A stretch of DNA of 64,000 nucleotides from Erwinia sp. HDF1-3R. GTDB lineage: Bacteria > Pseudomonadota > Gammaproteobacteria > Enterobacterales > Enterobacteriaceae. The first letter of the stretch is position 1; each line of letters begins with the position of its first letter. Below are positions 48,357 to 59,812 of this stretch, piece by piece. Both the position numbers and the translations under genes were made by a program. Under the pieces are notes generated by a model. It did not search any database and was not told the DNA's origin. It saw only the letters and a list, made by a program, of their open reading frames with translations. The stretch covers positions 2,170,001 through 2,234,000 of the forward strand of contig NZ_CP155071.1 in assembly GCF_039621855.1 (NCBI RefSeq), given 5' to 3'.

Positions 48357-49862
48357 TTAACGCTGATTCAGCCGGTAATAAGCCTCGTTCCAGCGCAGCG
48401 CATCCTTGAAGCCATGCAGCGTAGTCTCGTCATCAATGACCAACACCTCGATACCGTGCATCTCGCCGTACTGACGCATATCCTCAACCGTCAGAGCCTG
48501 ACTGAACACCGTATGATGTGCGCCGCCGCCCAGAATCCAGGCTTCAGATGCCGTTGCCAGTGAAGGCTGGGCACGCCACAGCGCTCGGGCAACCGGCAGC
48601 TTCGGCAGCGGTTTCGGCTGCTCAATGGCATCCACCACATTCACCAGCAAACGGAAACGATCGCCCATATCAATCACGCTGGCGTTAACCGCGCGACCCG
48701 CCGGGGTGGAAAAAATCAGCCTTGCGGGATCGGCCTTGCCGCCAATGCCCAGAAACTGAACGTCGATCAGCGGGCGCGTCTCCTTCGCGATAGACGGGCA
48801 AACCTCCAGCATATGCGAACCCAGCACCAGCTCGTTACCCGGTGAAAAGTGATAGGTATAATCCTCCATAAAGGAAGTGCCACCGGGCAGGCCCGTCGAC
48901 ATCACCTTAAAGATATGCAGCAGCGCCGCCGTCTTCCAGTCCCCCTCACCGGCAAAGCCATAACCCTGCTGCATCAGCCGCTGTACCGCCAGCCCCGGCA
49001 GCTGCGTCATGCCGTGCAGCGTCTGAAAATTGGTGGTAAAGGCCATGCAGCCCTCGGCCTGCAGAAAACCTTTAATCCCCAGCTCAATGCGTGCCGCATC
49101 GAGAACGTTCTGACGCTTCTCGCCATTCACTGCGGCGGCGGCAGTAAAGTCGTACAGACTTTCGTACTCATCCACCAGAGCGTTAACGTCACCGTCGCTT
49201 ACGCCATTAATCACCTCGACAAGATCGCCCACGCCCCAGCCGTTAACCGCGTAGCCGAACTGAATCTGCGCCGCAACCTTATCCCCCTCGGTAACGGCCA
49301 CCTCGCGCATATTATCGCCAAATCGCGCCACCTTCAGCTGCTGGCTGGCCTGTTTAGCCGCGGCGGCACGCATCCATTTGCCGATACGCTCACGCGCGGT
49401 CTTATCCTGCCAGTGACCGGTTATCACGCTGTGAGGAAGACGCATCCGCGCGCCAATAAAGCCAAACTCACGGCCACCGTGCGCGGTCTGATTCAGATTC
49501 ATAAAGTCCATATCCATGCTGTCCCACGGGATCTCCGCGTTAAACTGGGTATGAAACTGCAACAGCGGTTTATTCAGCACCGACAGGCCGCCAATCCACA
49601 TCTTCGCCGGAGAGAAAGTATGCAGCCAGGTGATAATACCCAGGCACTCTTCGGCGTAATTAGCCTCACGACAGAGCGCCAGCGCCTCATCCGGACTTTT
49701 CACCAGGGGCTTCAGCATCAGCTGGAAGGGCAGCCCTCCGTCGCGATTCAGGCCGTCAACAACCTGGCGGGCATGATCCTCTACCTGACGAAGCGTTTCT
49801 GCGCCGTAGAGATGCTGGGTACCAATGACAAACCAGACTTTAAGCGCATTGAGTGAGGACAT
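48357..49862 (-). CDS. araA: L-arabinose isomerase
   Basis: AraA converts L-arabinose to L-ribulose (Mn2+-dependent). The 501 residues (E. coli 500) start [20 protein letters not shown], include the metal/substrate region [40 protein letters not shown] and the C-terminal [13 protein letters not shown]. The ATG at 49862 follows AGGAGAATGAT; the frame is open far upstream into araB but unsupported. araA directly follows araB (1-base gap). araD does not follow, unlike E. coli araBAD. Confidence 0.97.
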   Translation of the reverse strand: MSSLNALKVWFVIGTQHLYGAETLRQVEDHARQVVDGLNRDGGLPFQLMLKPLVKSPDEALALCREANYAEECLGIITWLHTFSPAKMWIGGLSVLNKPLLQFHTQFNAEIPWDSMDMDFMNLNQTAHGGREFGFIGARMRLPHSVITGHWQDKTARERIGKWMRAAAAKQASQQLKVARFGDNMREVAVTEGDKVAAQIQFGYAVNGWGVGDLVEVINGVSDGDVNALVDEYESLYDFTAAAAVNGEKRQNVLDAARIELGIKGFLQAEGCMAFTTNFQTLHGMTQLPGLAVQRLMQQGYGFAGEGDWKTAALLHIFKVMSTGLPGGTSFMEDYTYHFSPGNELVLGSHMLEVCPSIAKETRPLIDVQFLGIGGKADPARLIFSTPAGRAVNASVIDMGDRFRLLVNVVDAIEQPKPLPKLPVARALWRAQPSLATASEAWILGGGAHHTVFSQALTVEDMRQYGEMHGIEVLVIDDETTLHGFKDALRWNEAYYRLNQR

Positions 49863-49863
49863 A

Positions 49864-51555
49864 TCATTCTCCTTTAAAAGTAGAGGGGCGTGAGGCGAAC
49901 ATCGGTTCCGCGACGTCACACCACTGAAGGTAACGCTGATAAAGCTGCTGATAGCGGGCAACGCGTGAAGCATCGGGTTGCAGGGTAACGGCAACCGGAC
50001 TGGCCATCTTCTGCTGTGCCGTGGCGACGTCGGGATAAACGCCCGCGGCAACGGCGGCAAAAATGGCGGCACCCAGTGCGCAGCATTCGTCAGAAGCCAC
50101 GATATCCAGCGGACGATTCATCACATCGCAGCAGACCTGCATAATCGCCGGTGACTTACGGGCAATGCCCCCCAGCGTCAGAATGTTCTCCACCGGCATT
50201 CCCTGCTGTTCAAAACACTCCATAATTGCGCGGGCGCCAAAGGCGGTCGAGGCGATAAATCCACCAAACAGGGCAGGCGCATCGGTGCCCAGATTAAGAT
50301 CGGTAATAACGCCTTTCAGCCGCTGATTCGCAAAAGGCGTACGACGACCGTTAAACCAGTCCAGCACCACCGGCAGATGCTCAAGTTGCGGATCGTTGAC
50401 CCAGGCCTGAGTCAGATCGTTGAGTAAGTCTCGTCTAACCTGGTCTATTTCCTCCTTCAGGTGAGGGTGGCGGGCAGTCGCCTGCTCCAGCGGCCAGCAC
50501 AGCAGGCGGCTGAACCAGGCGTACATATCGCCAAATGCCGACTGACCGGCCTCCAGGCCGATAGCACCCGGCATGACGCTGCCGTCAACCTGGCCGCAAA
50601 TCCCGCTGATGGCGCTGTTTCCTACCCGCTCGGTATCGGCTATCAGGATGTCGCAGGTTGAGGTGCCAATCACTTTAACCAGCGTCCAGGGTCTGGCGCC
50701 TGCTCCTACCGCGCCCATATGGCAGTCAAAGGCGCCCCCGGCAATCTGGATACCCGCAGGCAGGTTTAGTCGCGCCGCCCACTCCGCCGTAAGGGTGCCA
50801 ACGGGCACATCGGCGGTCCAGGTATCGGTAAACAGGGGGAAGTCGAGCTGCGTGGTAAGCAGCGGATCGAGGGCATTTAAAAACTCCCGGTCCGGCAGCC
50901 CCTGCCAGTCAGGATGCCACAGCGATTTGTGGCCTGCGGCGCAGCGCCCGCGGCGAATCGCCTCGGGGGCCGTTGTGCCGCTCAGCAGGGCGGGAACCCA
51001 GTCACAGAGTTCAATCCATGACACTGCCGCTTCACGCACAGCGGCATCTTCCCGACTGACATGCATGATCTTGGCCCAGAACCACTCTGATGAATAAATC
51101 CCCCCGATGTAACGCGAATAATCGTTGAACTTCCCGCTGTGGCAGAGGGTGTTGATCTCTTCGGCCTCTTTGATGGCCGTATGATCTTTCCACAGCACAA
51201 ACATGGCGTTGGGGTTATCGGCAAATTCGGGACGCAGTGCCAGTACTCTGCCTTCCCGGTCTATCGGCGCGGGCGTTGAACCGGTTGAATCCACCCCAAT
51301 ACCCACCACCTGCTGACGCTGTTCGGGTGTGAGGAGGGTGACAACGTCACGTATCGCTTTTTCAAACGCGTCGATATAGTCCTGCGGATGGTGGCGAAAC
51401 TGATTGATCCGGCTCTGGCTGTACTGGCCCTGCTGCCAGCGCGGATAGGACACGACCTGCGTATGGAGCTCTTTGCCACTGGCACAGTCAACCGCCAGGG
51501 CCCGAACTGAATCGCTGCCGAAATCCAGACCTAATGTAATTGCACCTAACTGCAT
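49864..51555 (-). CDS. araB: Ribulokinase
   Basis: AraB phosphorylates L-ribulose with ATP. The 563-residue FGGY kinase shows the N-terminal phosphate motif [39 protein letters not shown], the catalytic-site Asp region [16 protein letters not shown], and the C-terminal adenosine motif [20 protein letters not shown]. It is the first gene of araB-araA, divergent from araF across a 360-base control region. Confidence 0.97.
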   Translation of the reverse strand: MQLGAITLGLDFGSDSVRALAVDCASGKELHTQVVSYPRWQQGQYSQSRINQFRHHPQDYIDAFEKAIRDVVTLLTPEQRQQVVGIGVDSTGSTPAPIDREGRVLALRPEFADNPNAMFVLWKDHTAIKEAEEINTLCHSGKFNDYSRYIGGIYSSEWFWAKIMHVSREDAAVREAAVSWIELCDWVPALLSGTTAPEAIRRGRCAAGHKSLWHPDWQGLPDREFLNALDPLLTTQLDFPLFTDTWTADVPVGTLTAEWAARLNLPAGIQIAGGAFDCHMGAVGAGARPWTLVKVIGTSTCDILIADTERVGNSAISGICGQVDGSVMPGAIGLEAGQSAFGDMYAWFSRLLCWPLEQATARHPHLKEEIDQVRRDLLNDLTQAWVNDPQLEHLPVVLDWFNGRRTPFANQRLKGVITDLNLGTDAPALFGGFIASTAFGARAIMECFEQQGMPVENILTLGGIARKSPAIMQVCCDVMNRPLDIVASDECCALGAAIFAAVAAGVYPDVATAQQKMASPVAVTLQPDASRVARYQQLYQRYLQWCDVAEPMFASRPSTFKGE

Positions 51556-51915
51556 TCTCTTCTCCAGGCAGTTTGAGTGAACGGTGTGAATAGCCTAAGA
51601 ACTCCCTTCCCTGGGCGTTAGACCAGGGACGCTGTAGATATGCACTTTTCTGCCATCTCCCAGCGGATTGTGACGCGGTTCAAAACTTTAAGCGGGGTAA
51701 ATTTGGCTGAATATATGGATTATCTGGTCGTAATTACAGGGTGTGATTGCGCTCTCCCTTTCTCAATAAGGTTCCCGATAAAAATAGCGGCCATTAACAG
51801 ACTGGCTGGTATGCATCCCGAAAACGCCGCTGTTTTAAGCTCTTAAGCAAATAACCCTCATGTTGTTAACATTTACATAACCCTGCAAAAAGCGGGAACC
51901 GAGCCGGAGAGCCTT
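51556..51915. promoter_or_regulatory. Divergent arabinose control region araB / araF
   Basis: A TGTGA-CGCGGT-TCAAA stretch at 51669-51684 fits a CRP site at 8 of 10 positions. AraC half-site candidates are TATGCACTTTTCTGCCAT (around 51639-51656) and, on the minus strand, ATAATCCATAT (around 51715-51725), resembling araI1/O1 (TAGC-N7-TCCATA). The individual AraC assignments are uncertain. No gene is present here. Confidence 0.5.
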
Positions 51916-52899
51916 ATGTTTAAAATGACCCATGTACTTGCCGCTGTTGGACTTGCCGCCGTTATGTCACATTCGGCTATGGCCGAAACCATGAAGCTGG
52001 GTTTTCTGGTCAAGCAGCCTGAAGAGCCCTGGTTCCAGACGGAATGGAAATTCGCCGATAAGGCCGGAAAGGAGATGGGTTTTGAGGTGATCAAAATTGC
52101 CGTCCCCGACGGTGAGAAAACCCTCAACGCTATTGACAGCCTGGCCGCCAGTGGGGCGAAGGGCTTTGTTATCTGTACACCCGATCCCAAACTCGGCTCG
52201 GCAATCATCGCCAAAGCCAAAAGCTACGACCTGAAGGTGATTGCCGTTGACGATCAGTTTGTTACCGCAAAAGGAAAACCGATGGATAGCGTACCGCTGG
52301 TGATGATGGCGGCCACGAAGATCGGGGAGCGACAGGGGCAGGAACTGTATAAAGAGATGCAAAAGCGCGGATGGGACGTCAAAGAGACCGGTGTGATGGC
52401 GATTACAGCCGACGAGCTGGATACCGCCCGCCGCCGCACCTCCGGCTCGATGGATGCGCTCAGGGCGGCTGGCTTCCCGGCGGCGCAGATTTATAAAGTG
52501 CCGACTAAATCCAACGATATTCCCGGCGCGTTCGATGCGGGTAACTCCCTGCTGGTCCAGCATCCCGCCGTTAAGCACTGGCTGATTTTGGGCATGAACG
52601 ACAACACCGTTCTCGGTGGCGTGCGCGCGACGGAAGGCCAGGGCTTTAAGGCACCCGACGTTATTGGCATCGGCATTAACGGCGTTGATGCCGTCAGCGA
52701 GCTGTCAAAAGGCCATGCGACCGGCTTTTACGGCTCCCTGCTGCCCAGCCCGGACGTACACGGCTATAAAAGCATTCAGATGCTCTATAACTGGGTGAGC
52801 AAAGGTGCCGAGCCGCCTAAGTTCACCGAAGTGACCGACGTCGTGCTGATCACCCGCGACAACTTCACCACCGAACTAGCCAAAAAAGGGCTGAAATAG
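51916..52899 (+). CDS. araF: L-arabinose-binding periplasmic protein
   Basis: High-affinity L-arabinose receptor of the AraFGH importer. The 327 residues (E. coli 329) have a signal peptide ending SHSAMAET. Ligand-binding segments are [27 protein letters not shown], the Arg/Asn-bearing [16 protein letters not shown] and [14 protein letters not shown]. It starts the araF-G-H-C run. A hairpin (52918-52941) separates it from araG. Confidence 0.97.
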   Translation: MFKMTHVLAAVGLAAVMSHSAMAETMKLGFLVKQPEEPWFQTEWKFADKAGKEMGFEVIKIAVPDGEKTLNAIDSLAASGAKGFVICTPDPKLGSAIIAKAKSYDLKVIAVDDQFVTAKGKPMDSVPLVMMAATKIGERQGQELYKEMQKRGWDVKETGVMAITADELDTARRRTSGSMDALRAAGFPAAQIYKVPTKSNDIPGAFDAGNSLLVQHPAVKHWLILGMNDNTVLGGVRATEGQGFKAPDVIGIGINGVDAVSELSKGHATGFYGSLLPSPDVHGYKSIQMLYNWVSKGAEPPKFTEVTDVVLITRDNFTTELAKKGLK

Positions 52900-52917
52900 C
52901 CGCGAAGCATGTCGGTA

Positions 52918-52941
52918 CGGGAGCGTCATCGGGCGTTCCCG
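52918..52941 (+). other. Intercistronic hairpin araF-araG
   Basis: CGGGAGCG and CGTTCCCG form an 8-bp stem (one G-U pair) in the araF-araG gap. It may stabilise the araF message so that binding protein exceeds transporter. Confidence 0.5.
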
Positions 52942-52975
52942 CTGGTGTGGAAAGCAACGTTTGCAGGAGTTAACG

Positions 52976-54499
52976 ATGAATACGCAACCCGCCTGGCTCA
53001 GCTTTCACGCCATCGGTAAAACCTTTCCCGGCGTAAAGGCGCTGCAGGATATCAGCTTCGACTGTGCAGCAGGTCAGATACATGCGCTGATGGGCGAAAA
53101 TGGCGCAGGGAAATCCACGCTGCTAAAAATCCTGAGCGGCAGCTATCAGCCGACCAGCGGAGAGATCCGGCTACAGGGCAAGCCCGTCAGCTTTACGCAC
53201 ACCACCGCGGCGCTCGACGCTGGCGTGGCCATCATCTATCAGGAATTGCATCTGATACCGGAAATGTCGGTAGCAGAGAATATTTATCTCGGCCAGCTAC
53301 CTCAGCGTGCCGGACTGGTAAACCGCAAACTGCTGCGCTATGAGGCAGGACTACAGCTCAAAAATCTGGGGATGGATATTGACCCCGATATGCCGCTGAA
53401 GTCGCTTTCCCTGGGTCAGTGGCAGATGGTGGAAATCGCCAAGGCGCTGGCGCGCAATGCCAAAGTTATCGCCTTTGATGAGCCGACCAGCTCACTCTCT
53501 GCCCGGGAAATTGAACATCTGTTTCGCGTTATCCGCAAACTCAGGGATTTGGGGCGGGTAGTGCTGTATGTCTCCCACCGCATGGAGGAGATTTTTGCGC
53601 TCAGTGATGCCATCACCGTGTTTAAGGATGGGCGCGTGGTGCGTACCTTTAATGACGTCGCGAACACCACGCATGACCAACTGGTCGAGGCGATGGTAGG
53701 CCGGGAAATCGGCGATATCTATGGCTACCGGCCACGCGAAAGCGGTGAGGTCCGCCTGCGGCTTGATAACGTGCAGGCCAAAGGGGTGCGGATGCCGATC
53801 TCCCTCAGCGTTCGTGCCGGGGAGATTGTTGGTCTGTTTGGCCTGGTCGGAGCCGGGCGCAGCGAACTGATGAAAGGATTATTTGGTGCAACCCGGCTGA
53901 CCGGCGGGGCGCTGTGGCTTGACGGCGAGCAACTGACCATCCGCGAACCGGCGCACGCGATTCGTGCCGGGATCCTGCTCTGCCCGGAAGATCGTAAGGC
54001 AGACGGCATTATTCCGGTTCACTCCGTGCGCGACAATATCAATATCAGCGCCCGGCGCAACAATATCAAAGCGGGCTGCCTGATTGACAGGCAGTGGGAA
54101 AATCACAATGCCGCCGTCCATATCCGTTCGCTAAACATTAAAACGCCCTCTGCCGATCAACCGATCATGAACCTGTCGGGAGGCAATCAGCAGAAGGCCA
54201 TTCTTGGGCGCTGGCTATCGGAAGAGATGAAGGTGATCCTGCTCGACGAACCGACGCGCGGCATTGATGTCGGTGCAAAGCATGAAATCTATAGCCTGAT
54301 CTACGCGCTGGCGGAGAAGGGCATTGCGGTGCTGTTTGCCTCCAGCGACCTGCCTGAGGTAATGGGGCTGGCGGATCGTATTGTCGTCATGCGCGAAGGC
54401 GAAATAGCCGGTGAACTGAGCCATGACCATGCCACTGAAGCACTGACGCTTGGCATGGCCATGCCAAAAACAACTCAACAAGCCGCAGTCGTGGCCTGA
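52976..54499 (+). CDS. araG: L-arabinose ABC transporter ATPase
   Basis: A double ATPase of the CUT2 family (507 aa). First half: Walker [10 protein letters not shown], signature [15 protein letters not shown], Walker [13 protein letters not shown]. Second half: degenerate Walker [16 protein letters not shown], signature [15 protein letters not shown], Walker [14 protein letters not shown]. The ATG at 52976 follows GCAGGAG. Confidence 0.97.
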   Translation: MNTQPAWLSFHAIGKTFPGVKALQDISFDCAAGQIHALMGENGAGKSTLLKILSGSYQPTSGEIRLQGKPVSFTHTTAALDAGVAIIYQELHLIPEMSVAENIYLGQLPQRAGLVNRKLLRYEAGLQLKNLGMDIDPDMPLKSLSLGQWQMVEIAKALARNAKVIAFDEPTSSLSAREIEHLFRVIRKLRDLGRVVLYVSHRMEEIFALSDAITVFKDGRVVRTFNDVANTTHDQLVEAMVGREIGDIYGYRPRESGEVRLRLDNVQAKGVRMPISLSVRAGEIVGLFGLVGAGRSELMKGLFGATRLTGGALWLDGEQLTIREPAHAIRAGILLCPEDRKADGIIPVHSVRDNINISARRNNIKAGCLIDRQWENHNAAVHIRSLNIKTPSADQPIMNLSGGNQQKAILGRWLSEEMKVILLDEPTRGIDVGAKHEIYSLIYALAEKGIAVLFASSDLPEVMGLADRIVVMREGEIAGELSHDHATEALTLGMAMPKTTQQAAVVA

Positions 54500-54513
54500 C
54501 TGGAAGGAGCAAT

Positions 54514-55503
54514 TTGATGACTACAACAACCTCTCCCGCCGCTGCGCCAAAGCGATCACAGCGTGCCAGGCTGGGCCACATCTGGGATAATTTCGGCATG
54601 CTGGTGGTGTTTGCCGTATTGTTTATCGGCTGCACAATATTTATTCCTAACTTCGGCACGCTAATCAATATGAAAGGGCTGGGGCTGGCCATGTCAATGT
54701 CCGGCATGGTGGCCTGTGGCATGCTGTTCTGTCTGGCATCAGGTGATTTCGACCTCTCCGTCGCCTCGGTGATTGCCTGTGCCGGCGTCACGACGGCGGT
54801 AGTGATTAACCTGAGCGAGAGTTTGTGGTTAGGTATCGCCGCCGGACTGCTGCTCGGTATGCTTTGCGGACTGGTCAACGGCTTCGTGATTGCCAGACTG
54901 AAAATAAACGCGCTGATCACCACGCTCGCGACGATGCAAATCGTGCGTGGGCTGGCCTATATCTTCTCGGATGGCAAGGCCGTTGGGATCGAGGATGAAC
55001 GCTTTTTCGCACTGGGTTACACCAACTGGCTGGGCGTACCTGCACCGGTCTGGCTGACCGTGGCAACCCTGATTATTTTTGGCTTTCTGCTGAATAAAAC
55101 CACCTTTGGCCGCAATACCCTGGCTATCGGCGGTAATGAAGAGGCCGCACGACTCGCCGGGGTGCCGGTCGTACGGACACGCATCATTATATTTATCCTC
55201 TCCGGGCTGGTTTCTGCCGCCGCAGGTATCATCCTGGCCTCACGTATGACCAGCGGTCAGCCCATGACGTCGCTGGGCTATGAGCTGATTGTGATTTCGG
55301 CCTGCGTACTGGGCGGCGTATCGCTGAAGGGCGGAATTGGCAAAATATCCTACGTTGTGGCAGGCGTGCTGATACTTGGCACGGTTGAGAACGCCATGAA
55401 TCTTCTTAATATTTCACCTTTTTCACAGTATGTTGTGCGGGGGCTGATCCTGCTGGCAGCGGTGATTTTTGACCGCTACAAACAGAAAAGTAAAGTGGCT
55501 TGA
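54514..55503 (+). CDS. araH: L-arabinose ABC transporter permease
   Basis: Membrane subunit of AraFGH (329 aa, E. coli 328). The CUT2 motif [20 protein letters not shown] lies near residue 75, [20 protein letters not shown] in the cytosolic loop, and [20 protein letters not shown] near the C-terminus. It follows araG after a 14-base gap with GGAAGGAG before the start, and precedes araC by 14 bases. Confidence 0.97.
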   Translation: MMTTTTSPAAAPKRSQRARLGHIWDNFGMLVVFAVLFIGCTIFIPNFGTLINMKGLGLAMSMSGMVACGMLFCLASGDFDLSVASVIACAGVTTAVVINLSESLWLGIAAGLLLGMLCGLVNGFVIARLKINALITTLATMQIVRGLAYIFSDGKAVGIEDERFFALGYTNWLGVPAPVWLTVATLIIFGFLLNKTTFGRNTLAIGGNEEAARLAGVPVVRTRIIIFILSGLVSAAAGIILASRMTSGQPMTSLGYELIVISACVLGGVSLKGGIGKISYVVAGVLILGTVENAMNLLNISPFSQYVVRGLILLAAVIFDRYKQKSKVA

Positions 55504-55517
55504 GAACGGAGGCGCGT

Positions 55518-56411
55518 ATGTATCATCGTTTAGCACCTGTAGCGCAGTTGAATCCGTTGCTACCAGGCTATCAGTTTAATGCCTGGCTGGTTGCAGGGCT
55601 GACGCCGGTTAACGCTGGCGACTCGCTGGATTTTTTTATCGACAGGCCCGGAGGTATGAAGGGCTACATTATCAACCTTACCGTCCGGGGGCGCGGACAG
55701 GTATTTAGCGGCGAACGGGCATTCGACTGTGAACCCGGGGATTTGCTGCTGTTTAAGCCGCAAACCCAGCACTATTATGGGCGGTCACCTGAGAGCGACT
55801 GCTGGCACCACCGCTGGGTCTACTTTCGTCCGCGTGCCTACTGGAATGACTGGCTGGACTGGCAGGATGAGAAGCAGGGCGTGGGGCGGCTCAGGCTGGA
55901 TGAAGCGCTGCGGGCTGAGTTCGAAGAGCTGTTTGCCAGTATTGAGCAGACCCATACGTCGGGGCAACGCTACGCGGAAGAGCTGGCGATGAATCTGCTT
56001 GAGCGACTGCTGCTGCGCGCCATTGAAGAGGATCCCCGCAGTCATCAGCAGGTACGCGATCCGCGGGTTATTGAGGCCTGCCAGTTCGTGACCCGTAACC
56101 TGGCCGGTGAGCTAAAAATTGAGGAAGTGGCAAATCACGTCTGCCTTTCCCCTTCGCGACTGGCACACCTTTTCCGCGATCAGATGGGCGTCAACCTGCT
56201 GCGCTGGCGGGAAGATCAGCGTGTTATCCGCGCCAGAATGCTGCTGCAAACGACGCAGGAGCCCATCGCGACGATTGGTCGGCTGGTGGGCTACGACGAT
56301 CAGCTCTACTTTTCCCGCGTATTTCGTAAACGAGTCGGCGTCAGCCCCAGCGATTTCCGACGGCGCTCTCTGGAGGCGAGCGATGACCTTGTGGCCCAGG
56401 AGACATGGTAA
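55518..56411 (+). CDS. araC: Arabinose operon regulator AraC
   Basis: AraC represses or activates ara promoters depending on L-arabinose. The 297-residue protein has the N-terminal cupin ([54 protein letters not shown]). The two C-terminal helix-turn-helix motifs are [20 protein letters not shown] and [20 protein letters not shown]. The ATG at 55518 follows CGGAGG. Unlike E. coli, where araC is divergent from araBAD, it is the distal gene of the transporter operon, so it should be arabinose-inducible. Confidence 0.95.
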   Translation: MYHRLAPVAQLNPLLPGYQFNAWLVAGLTPVNAGDSLDFFIDRPGGMKGYIINLTVRGRGQVFSGERAFDCEPGDLLLFKPQTQHYYGRSPESDCWHHRWVYFRPRAYWNDWLDWQDEKQGVGRLRLDEALRAEFEELFASIEQTHTSGQRYAEELAMNLLERLLLRAIEEDPRSHQQVRDPRVIEACQFVTRNLAGELKIEEVANHVCLSPSRLAHLFRDQMGVNLLRWREDQRVIRARMLLQTTQEPIATIGRLVGYDDQLYFSRVFRKRVGVSPSDFRRRSLEASDDLVAQETW

Positions 56412-56520
56412 CAGTCCGGGCTAAAGCTTAAGATTTCATCAACATTTCAGGTAAATCCCGCTTGTTCTTACCCCGTTGATCGACTTAAATCAACGGGGTA
56501 AGAATAACGAGGAACCCTCA

Positions 56521-57561
56521 ATGAACGATAAAATTCGCGTAGGGCTGGTCGGCTACGGCTTCGCCAGTAAAACTTTCCACGCCCCGCTAATTGCCGGGAC
56601 GCCCGGGATGGAACTGGCCGCTGTTTCCAGCAGTGATGCTGATAAAGTCCACGCCGACTGGCCATCAGTGACGACGGTCACGACACCCCAGGCGCTATTC
56701 GACGATCCCTCTTTGCAGCTCATTGTTATCCCCACCCCCAATGAAACCCATTTCCCGCTGGCAAAAGCCGCGCTGAATGCGGGTAAGCATGTGGTGGTAG
56801 ATAAACCCTTTACCGTGACGTTGTCACAGGCGCACGAGCTTGATGCGCTGGCTAAAGCGAAAGGCTTACTGCTTTCGGTATTTCACAACCGCCGCTGGGA
56901 CAGTGATTTCCTGACGTTAAAAACCCTGCTGTCGGAGGGTGCGCTGGGTGAGGTGCGTTATTTTGAATCGCATTTTGACCGGTTCCGTCCGGAGGTCCGC
57001 AACCGCTGGCGTGAGCAGAAGGGTGCAGGCAGCGGCATCTGGTACGATCTGGGACCGCACCTTATCGATCAGGCGTTACAGCTGTTTGGTTCGCCGGTGG
57101 CGATTAACGTTGATATGGCGGAACTGCGGCCTGGTGCCCAGACGACCGATTATTTCCATGCGGTACTGACCTACCCACAGCGGCGCGTGGTGCTGCATGC
57201 CAGCATGCTGGTCGCTGCGGAATCTGCACGTTATCAGGTGCACGGGACGGGCGGGAGTTTTGTGAAGTTTGGCCTTGATCCGCAGGAAGAGGATCTTAAG
57301 AGCGGTGCGCGTCTGCCGGTGGAGGGCTGGGGTGAGGACAGTCGTGATGGCGTGTTGACGCGGGTTGAGGGTGACAGGCTGGTAGAAACGCCGCTGCCGA
57401 CCCTGCCGGGGAATTATCCGGCGTACTATGCGGGGGTCCGTGATGCGATTAAGGGTGAGGGCGCGAATCCGGTGACGGCGGAGGAAGCCATTCAGGTTAT
57501 GGAGCTGATCGAGCGGGGTTTGCAGTCCGCCGAGAAGCGTCAGACGATGTCGCTTAAGTAG
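56521..57561 (+). CDS. ydgJ: GFO/IDH/MocA-family oxidoreductase YdgJ
   Basis: A putative NAD(P)-dependent sugar oxidoreductase (346 aa). It has the N-terminal Rossmann motif VGLVGYGFASKTFHAPLI and the family EKP-like motif (HVVVDKPFTVT, with Asp in place of Glu). VFHNRRWDSDFLTL and GSGIWYDLGPHLIDQAL with the conserved Asp/His complete it. Close match to E. coli YdgJ, which sits between add and cnu there. Its substrate is unknown. Repeat island 3 follows the stop immediately. Confidence 0.93.
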   Translation: MNDKIRVGLVGYGFASKTFHAPLIAGTPGMELAAVSSSDADKVHADWPSVTTVTTPQALFDDPSLQLIVIPTPNETHFPLAKAALNAGKHVVVDKPFTVTLSQAHELDALAKAKGLLLSVFHNRRWDSDFLTLKTLLSEGALGEVRYFESHFDRFRPEVRNRWREQKGAGSGIWYDLGPHLIDQALQLFGSPVAINVDMAELRPGAQTTDYFHAVLTYPQRRVVLHASMLVAAESARYQVHGTGGSFVKFGLDPQEEDLKSGARLPVEGWGEDSRDGVLTRVEGDRLVETPLPTLPGNYPAYYAGVRDAIKGEGANPVTAEEAIQVMELIERGLQSAEKRQTMSLK

Positions 57562-57680
57562 GCCCAGTCGGGCGGTGTGGGCATCGTCATCGGATTGGGC
57601 TGGCGATGCTCGCTGTCTTGGCGGGGACAGGGTGCAAAGCCATGCGGGAAGCATTGGCACGCATGTTGTTGCGGGGATTC

Positions 57681-57810
57681 GGTGCAAAGCCCTGCGGGGA
57701 CCGTTGTCACGCGGACACGCCGCAAGCACGTCCGTGTGGGCTCGGCTCGCGCATCCCTGCGCTCGACGGTCCGCTAAGCCAACGGTCCCCGCCTGGCCTC
57801 GGGCGACGTA
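57681..57810 (-). repeat. Family D copy 1
   Basis: A 130-bp core starting GGTGCAAAGCCCTGCGGGG and ending CCTGGCCTCGGGCGACGTA. On the minus strand the hairpin GCGC-AGGGAT-GCGC lies at 57749-57762. A partial copy precedes it at about 57630-57680. Confidence 0.88.
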
Positions 57811-57950
57811 GTCGCTGCTAAAAACCTCTCCATGGACAGCCTGGCCTCGGGCTACGTAGACGCTGTTAAAAACCTCTCCATGCCCAGCCTGGCCTCGGGC
57901 TACGTAGATGCTGTTAAAAATCTCTCCATGTCCAGCCTGGCATCTGGGAT
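57791..57950. repeat. 48-bp tandem repeats of family D
   Basis: GCCTGGCCTCGGGC starts at 57791, 57839 and 57887, with a decayed fourth start at 57935, exactly 48 bp apart. Each is followed by GCTGTTAAAAACCTCTCCAT. Confidence 0.9.
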
Positions 57951-57973
57951 GTTTGCTGTCATTGCGGTGATAC

Positions 57974-58102
57974 GGTGCAAAGCCCTGCGGGGGCCGTTGT
58001 CACGCGGACACGCCGCAGGCACGTCCGTGTGGGCTCGGCTCGCGCATCCCTGCGCTCGACGGTCCGCTAAGCCAACGGTCCCCGCCCGGCCTCGGGCTAC
58101 GT
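57974..58102 (-). repeat. Family D copy 2
   Basis: As copy 1. The AGGGAT hairpin on the minus strand is at 58042-58055. It is followed by a linker with CGACAG-GCAAGG-CTGTCG (58155-58172) that leads into C1. Confidence 0.88.
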
Positions 58103-58193
58103 CGTCGCTGTTAAAAACCTCTTCATGTTGTCCGGCCCCGGCCTGCAAAATTTTCGACAGGCAAGGCTGTCGTAATCGGAGCAGGTTTTGACT

Positions 58194-58340
58194 TTAGCCA
58201 CTGCCAGAGAACCAGCAGCCCACGCCGCAGGCAAAAGGCGGTGTTGCGGAGCAGATAAGCCGGGTCTCTGCCGCAGGGATGCGGCAGTGAAGCCCCAGGG
58301 ATGGGTTTACGGCGTCCCGGCGTTCTGATCCGCAACATAG
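58194..58340 (+). repeat. Family C copy 1
   Basis: A 147-bp core from TTAGCCACTGCCAGAG to CGCAACATAG. Plus-strand hairpins: CTGCCGC-AGGGAT-GCGGCAG (58268-58287) and CCC-AGGGAT-GGG (58294-58305). Confidence 0.9.
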
Positions 58341-58420
58341 CCCTGTCACCGGAGCGGGTGTTGACCTTCTTTCAAACAACATAACGCTGTCATCGGGAGT
58401 TGCTGCCGTTGCGATGATAA

Positions 58421-58550
58421 GGTGCAAAGCCCTGCGGGGATCGTTGTCACGCGGACACGCCGCAGGCACGTCCGTGTGGGCTCGGCTCGCGCATCCCTGC
58501 GCTCGACGGTCCGCTAAGCCAACGGTCCCCGCCTGGCCTCGGGCTACGTA
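58421..58550 (-). repeat. Family D copy 3
   Basis: Near-identical to copy 2, including the linker to the next C unit. AGGGAT hairpin on the minus strand at 58489-58502. Confidence 0.88.
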
Positions 58551-58640
58551 GACGCTGTTAAAAACCTCTTCATGTTGTCCGGCCCCGGCCTGCAAAATTT
58601 TCGACAGGCATGGCTGTCGTAATCGGAGCAGGTTTTGACT

Positions 58641-58788
58641 TTAGCCACTGCCAGAGAACCAGCAGACCACCCCGCAGCCAGAAGGCGTTGTTGCGGAGCA
58701 GATAAGCCGGGTCTCTGCCGCAGGGATGCGGCAGTGAAGCCCCCAGGGATGGGTTTACGGCGTCCCGGCGTTCTGACCCGCAACATAG
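58641..58788 (+). repeat. Family C copy 2
   Basis: As C1. The 7-bp-stem AGGGAT hairpin is at 58715-58734, followed by the CCC-AGGGAT-GGG hairpin. Confidence 0.9.
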
Positions 58789-58858
58789 CCGTGTCATCGG
58801 AACCGGTTTTGACCATCCTGCTAACAACATAACCGTGTCACCGTGCGGGTTTTTGACC

Positions 58859-59006
58859 TTAGCCACTGCCAGAGAACCAGCAGCCCACGCCGCAGCCAGA
58901 AGGCGGTGTTGCGGAGCAGATAAGCCGGGTCTCTGCCGCAGGGATGCGGCAGTGAAGCCCCCAGGGATGGGTTTACGGCGCCCCGGCGTTCTGACCCGCA
59001 ACATAG
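58859..59006 (+). repeat. Family C copy 3
   Basis: Starts 218 bp after C2. AGGGAT hairpin at 58933-58952. Confidence 0.9.
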
Positions 59007-59116
59007 CCGTATCACCGAAACGGGTTTTGACTTTCCTGCAAACAATACCGCCGTGTTACCGGGGTAGGTTTTAACCTGGCTGGTATCTGTAACGTTTGCT
59101 GTCATTGCGGTGATGC

Positions 59117-59245
59117 AGTGCAAAGCCCTGCGGGGATCGTTGTCACGCGGACACGCCGCAGGCACATCCGTGTGGGCTCGGCTCGCGCATCCCTGCGCTC
59201 GACGGTCCGCTCTGCCAACGGTCCCCGCCTGGCCTCGGGCTACGT
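59117..59245 (-). repeat. Family D copy 4
   Basis: As the other D copies, with small changes. AGGGAT hairpin on the minus strand at 59185-59198. Confidence 0.88.
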
Positions 59246-59333
59246 CGTCGCTGTTAAAAACCTCTTCATGTCCGGCCCCGGCCTACAAAATTTTCGGCAG
59301 GTAAGGCTGTCGTAATCGGATCAGGTTTTGACC

Positions 59334-59481
59334 TTAGCCACTGCCAGAGAACCCGCAGCCCATTCCGCAGCCAGAAGGCGGTGTTGCGGAGCAGATTAGC
59401 CGGGTCTCTGCCGCAGGGATGCGGCAGTGAAGCCCCCAGGGATGGGTTTACGGCGCCCCGGCGTTCTGACCCGCAATATAG
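59334..59481 (+). repeat. Family C copy 4
   Basis: AGGGAT hairpin at 59408-59427. Reached through the same D-to-C linker as C1 and C2. Confidence 0.9.
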
Positions 59482-59551
59482 CCCTGTCACCGGGGCGGGT
59501 TTTGACCTTCCTGCTAACAACATAACCGTGTCACCGTGCGGGTTTTTGACC

Positions 59552-59699
59552 TTAGCCACTGCCAGAGCACCCGCAGCCCACTCCGCAGCCAGAAGGCGGT
59601 GTTGCGGAGCAGATAAGCCGGGTCTCTGCCGCAGGGATGCGGCAGTGAAGCCCCCAGGGATGGGTTTATGGCGCCCCGGCGTTCTGACCCGCAACATAG
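59552..59699 (+). repeat. Family C copy 5
   Basis: Starts 218 bp after C4. AGGGAT hairpin at 59626-59645. Confidence 0.9.
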
Positions 59700-59812
59700 C
59701 CCTGTCGCCGGAGCAGGTTTTGACCTTCATGCAAACAACATAGTTGTGTCACCGGGCGGGTTTTGACCTTCCTGCTAACAACATAACCGTGTCACCGTGC
59801 GGGTTTTTGACC

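Noticed and set aside
48849..49856. 335-codon plus-strand frame antisense to araA
   Set aside because: It lies wholly within araA, a clear match to L-arabinose isomerase, and has no family resemblance; antisense frames are common in GC-rich genes.
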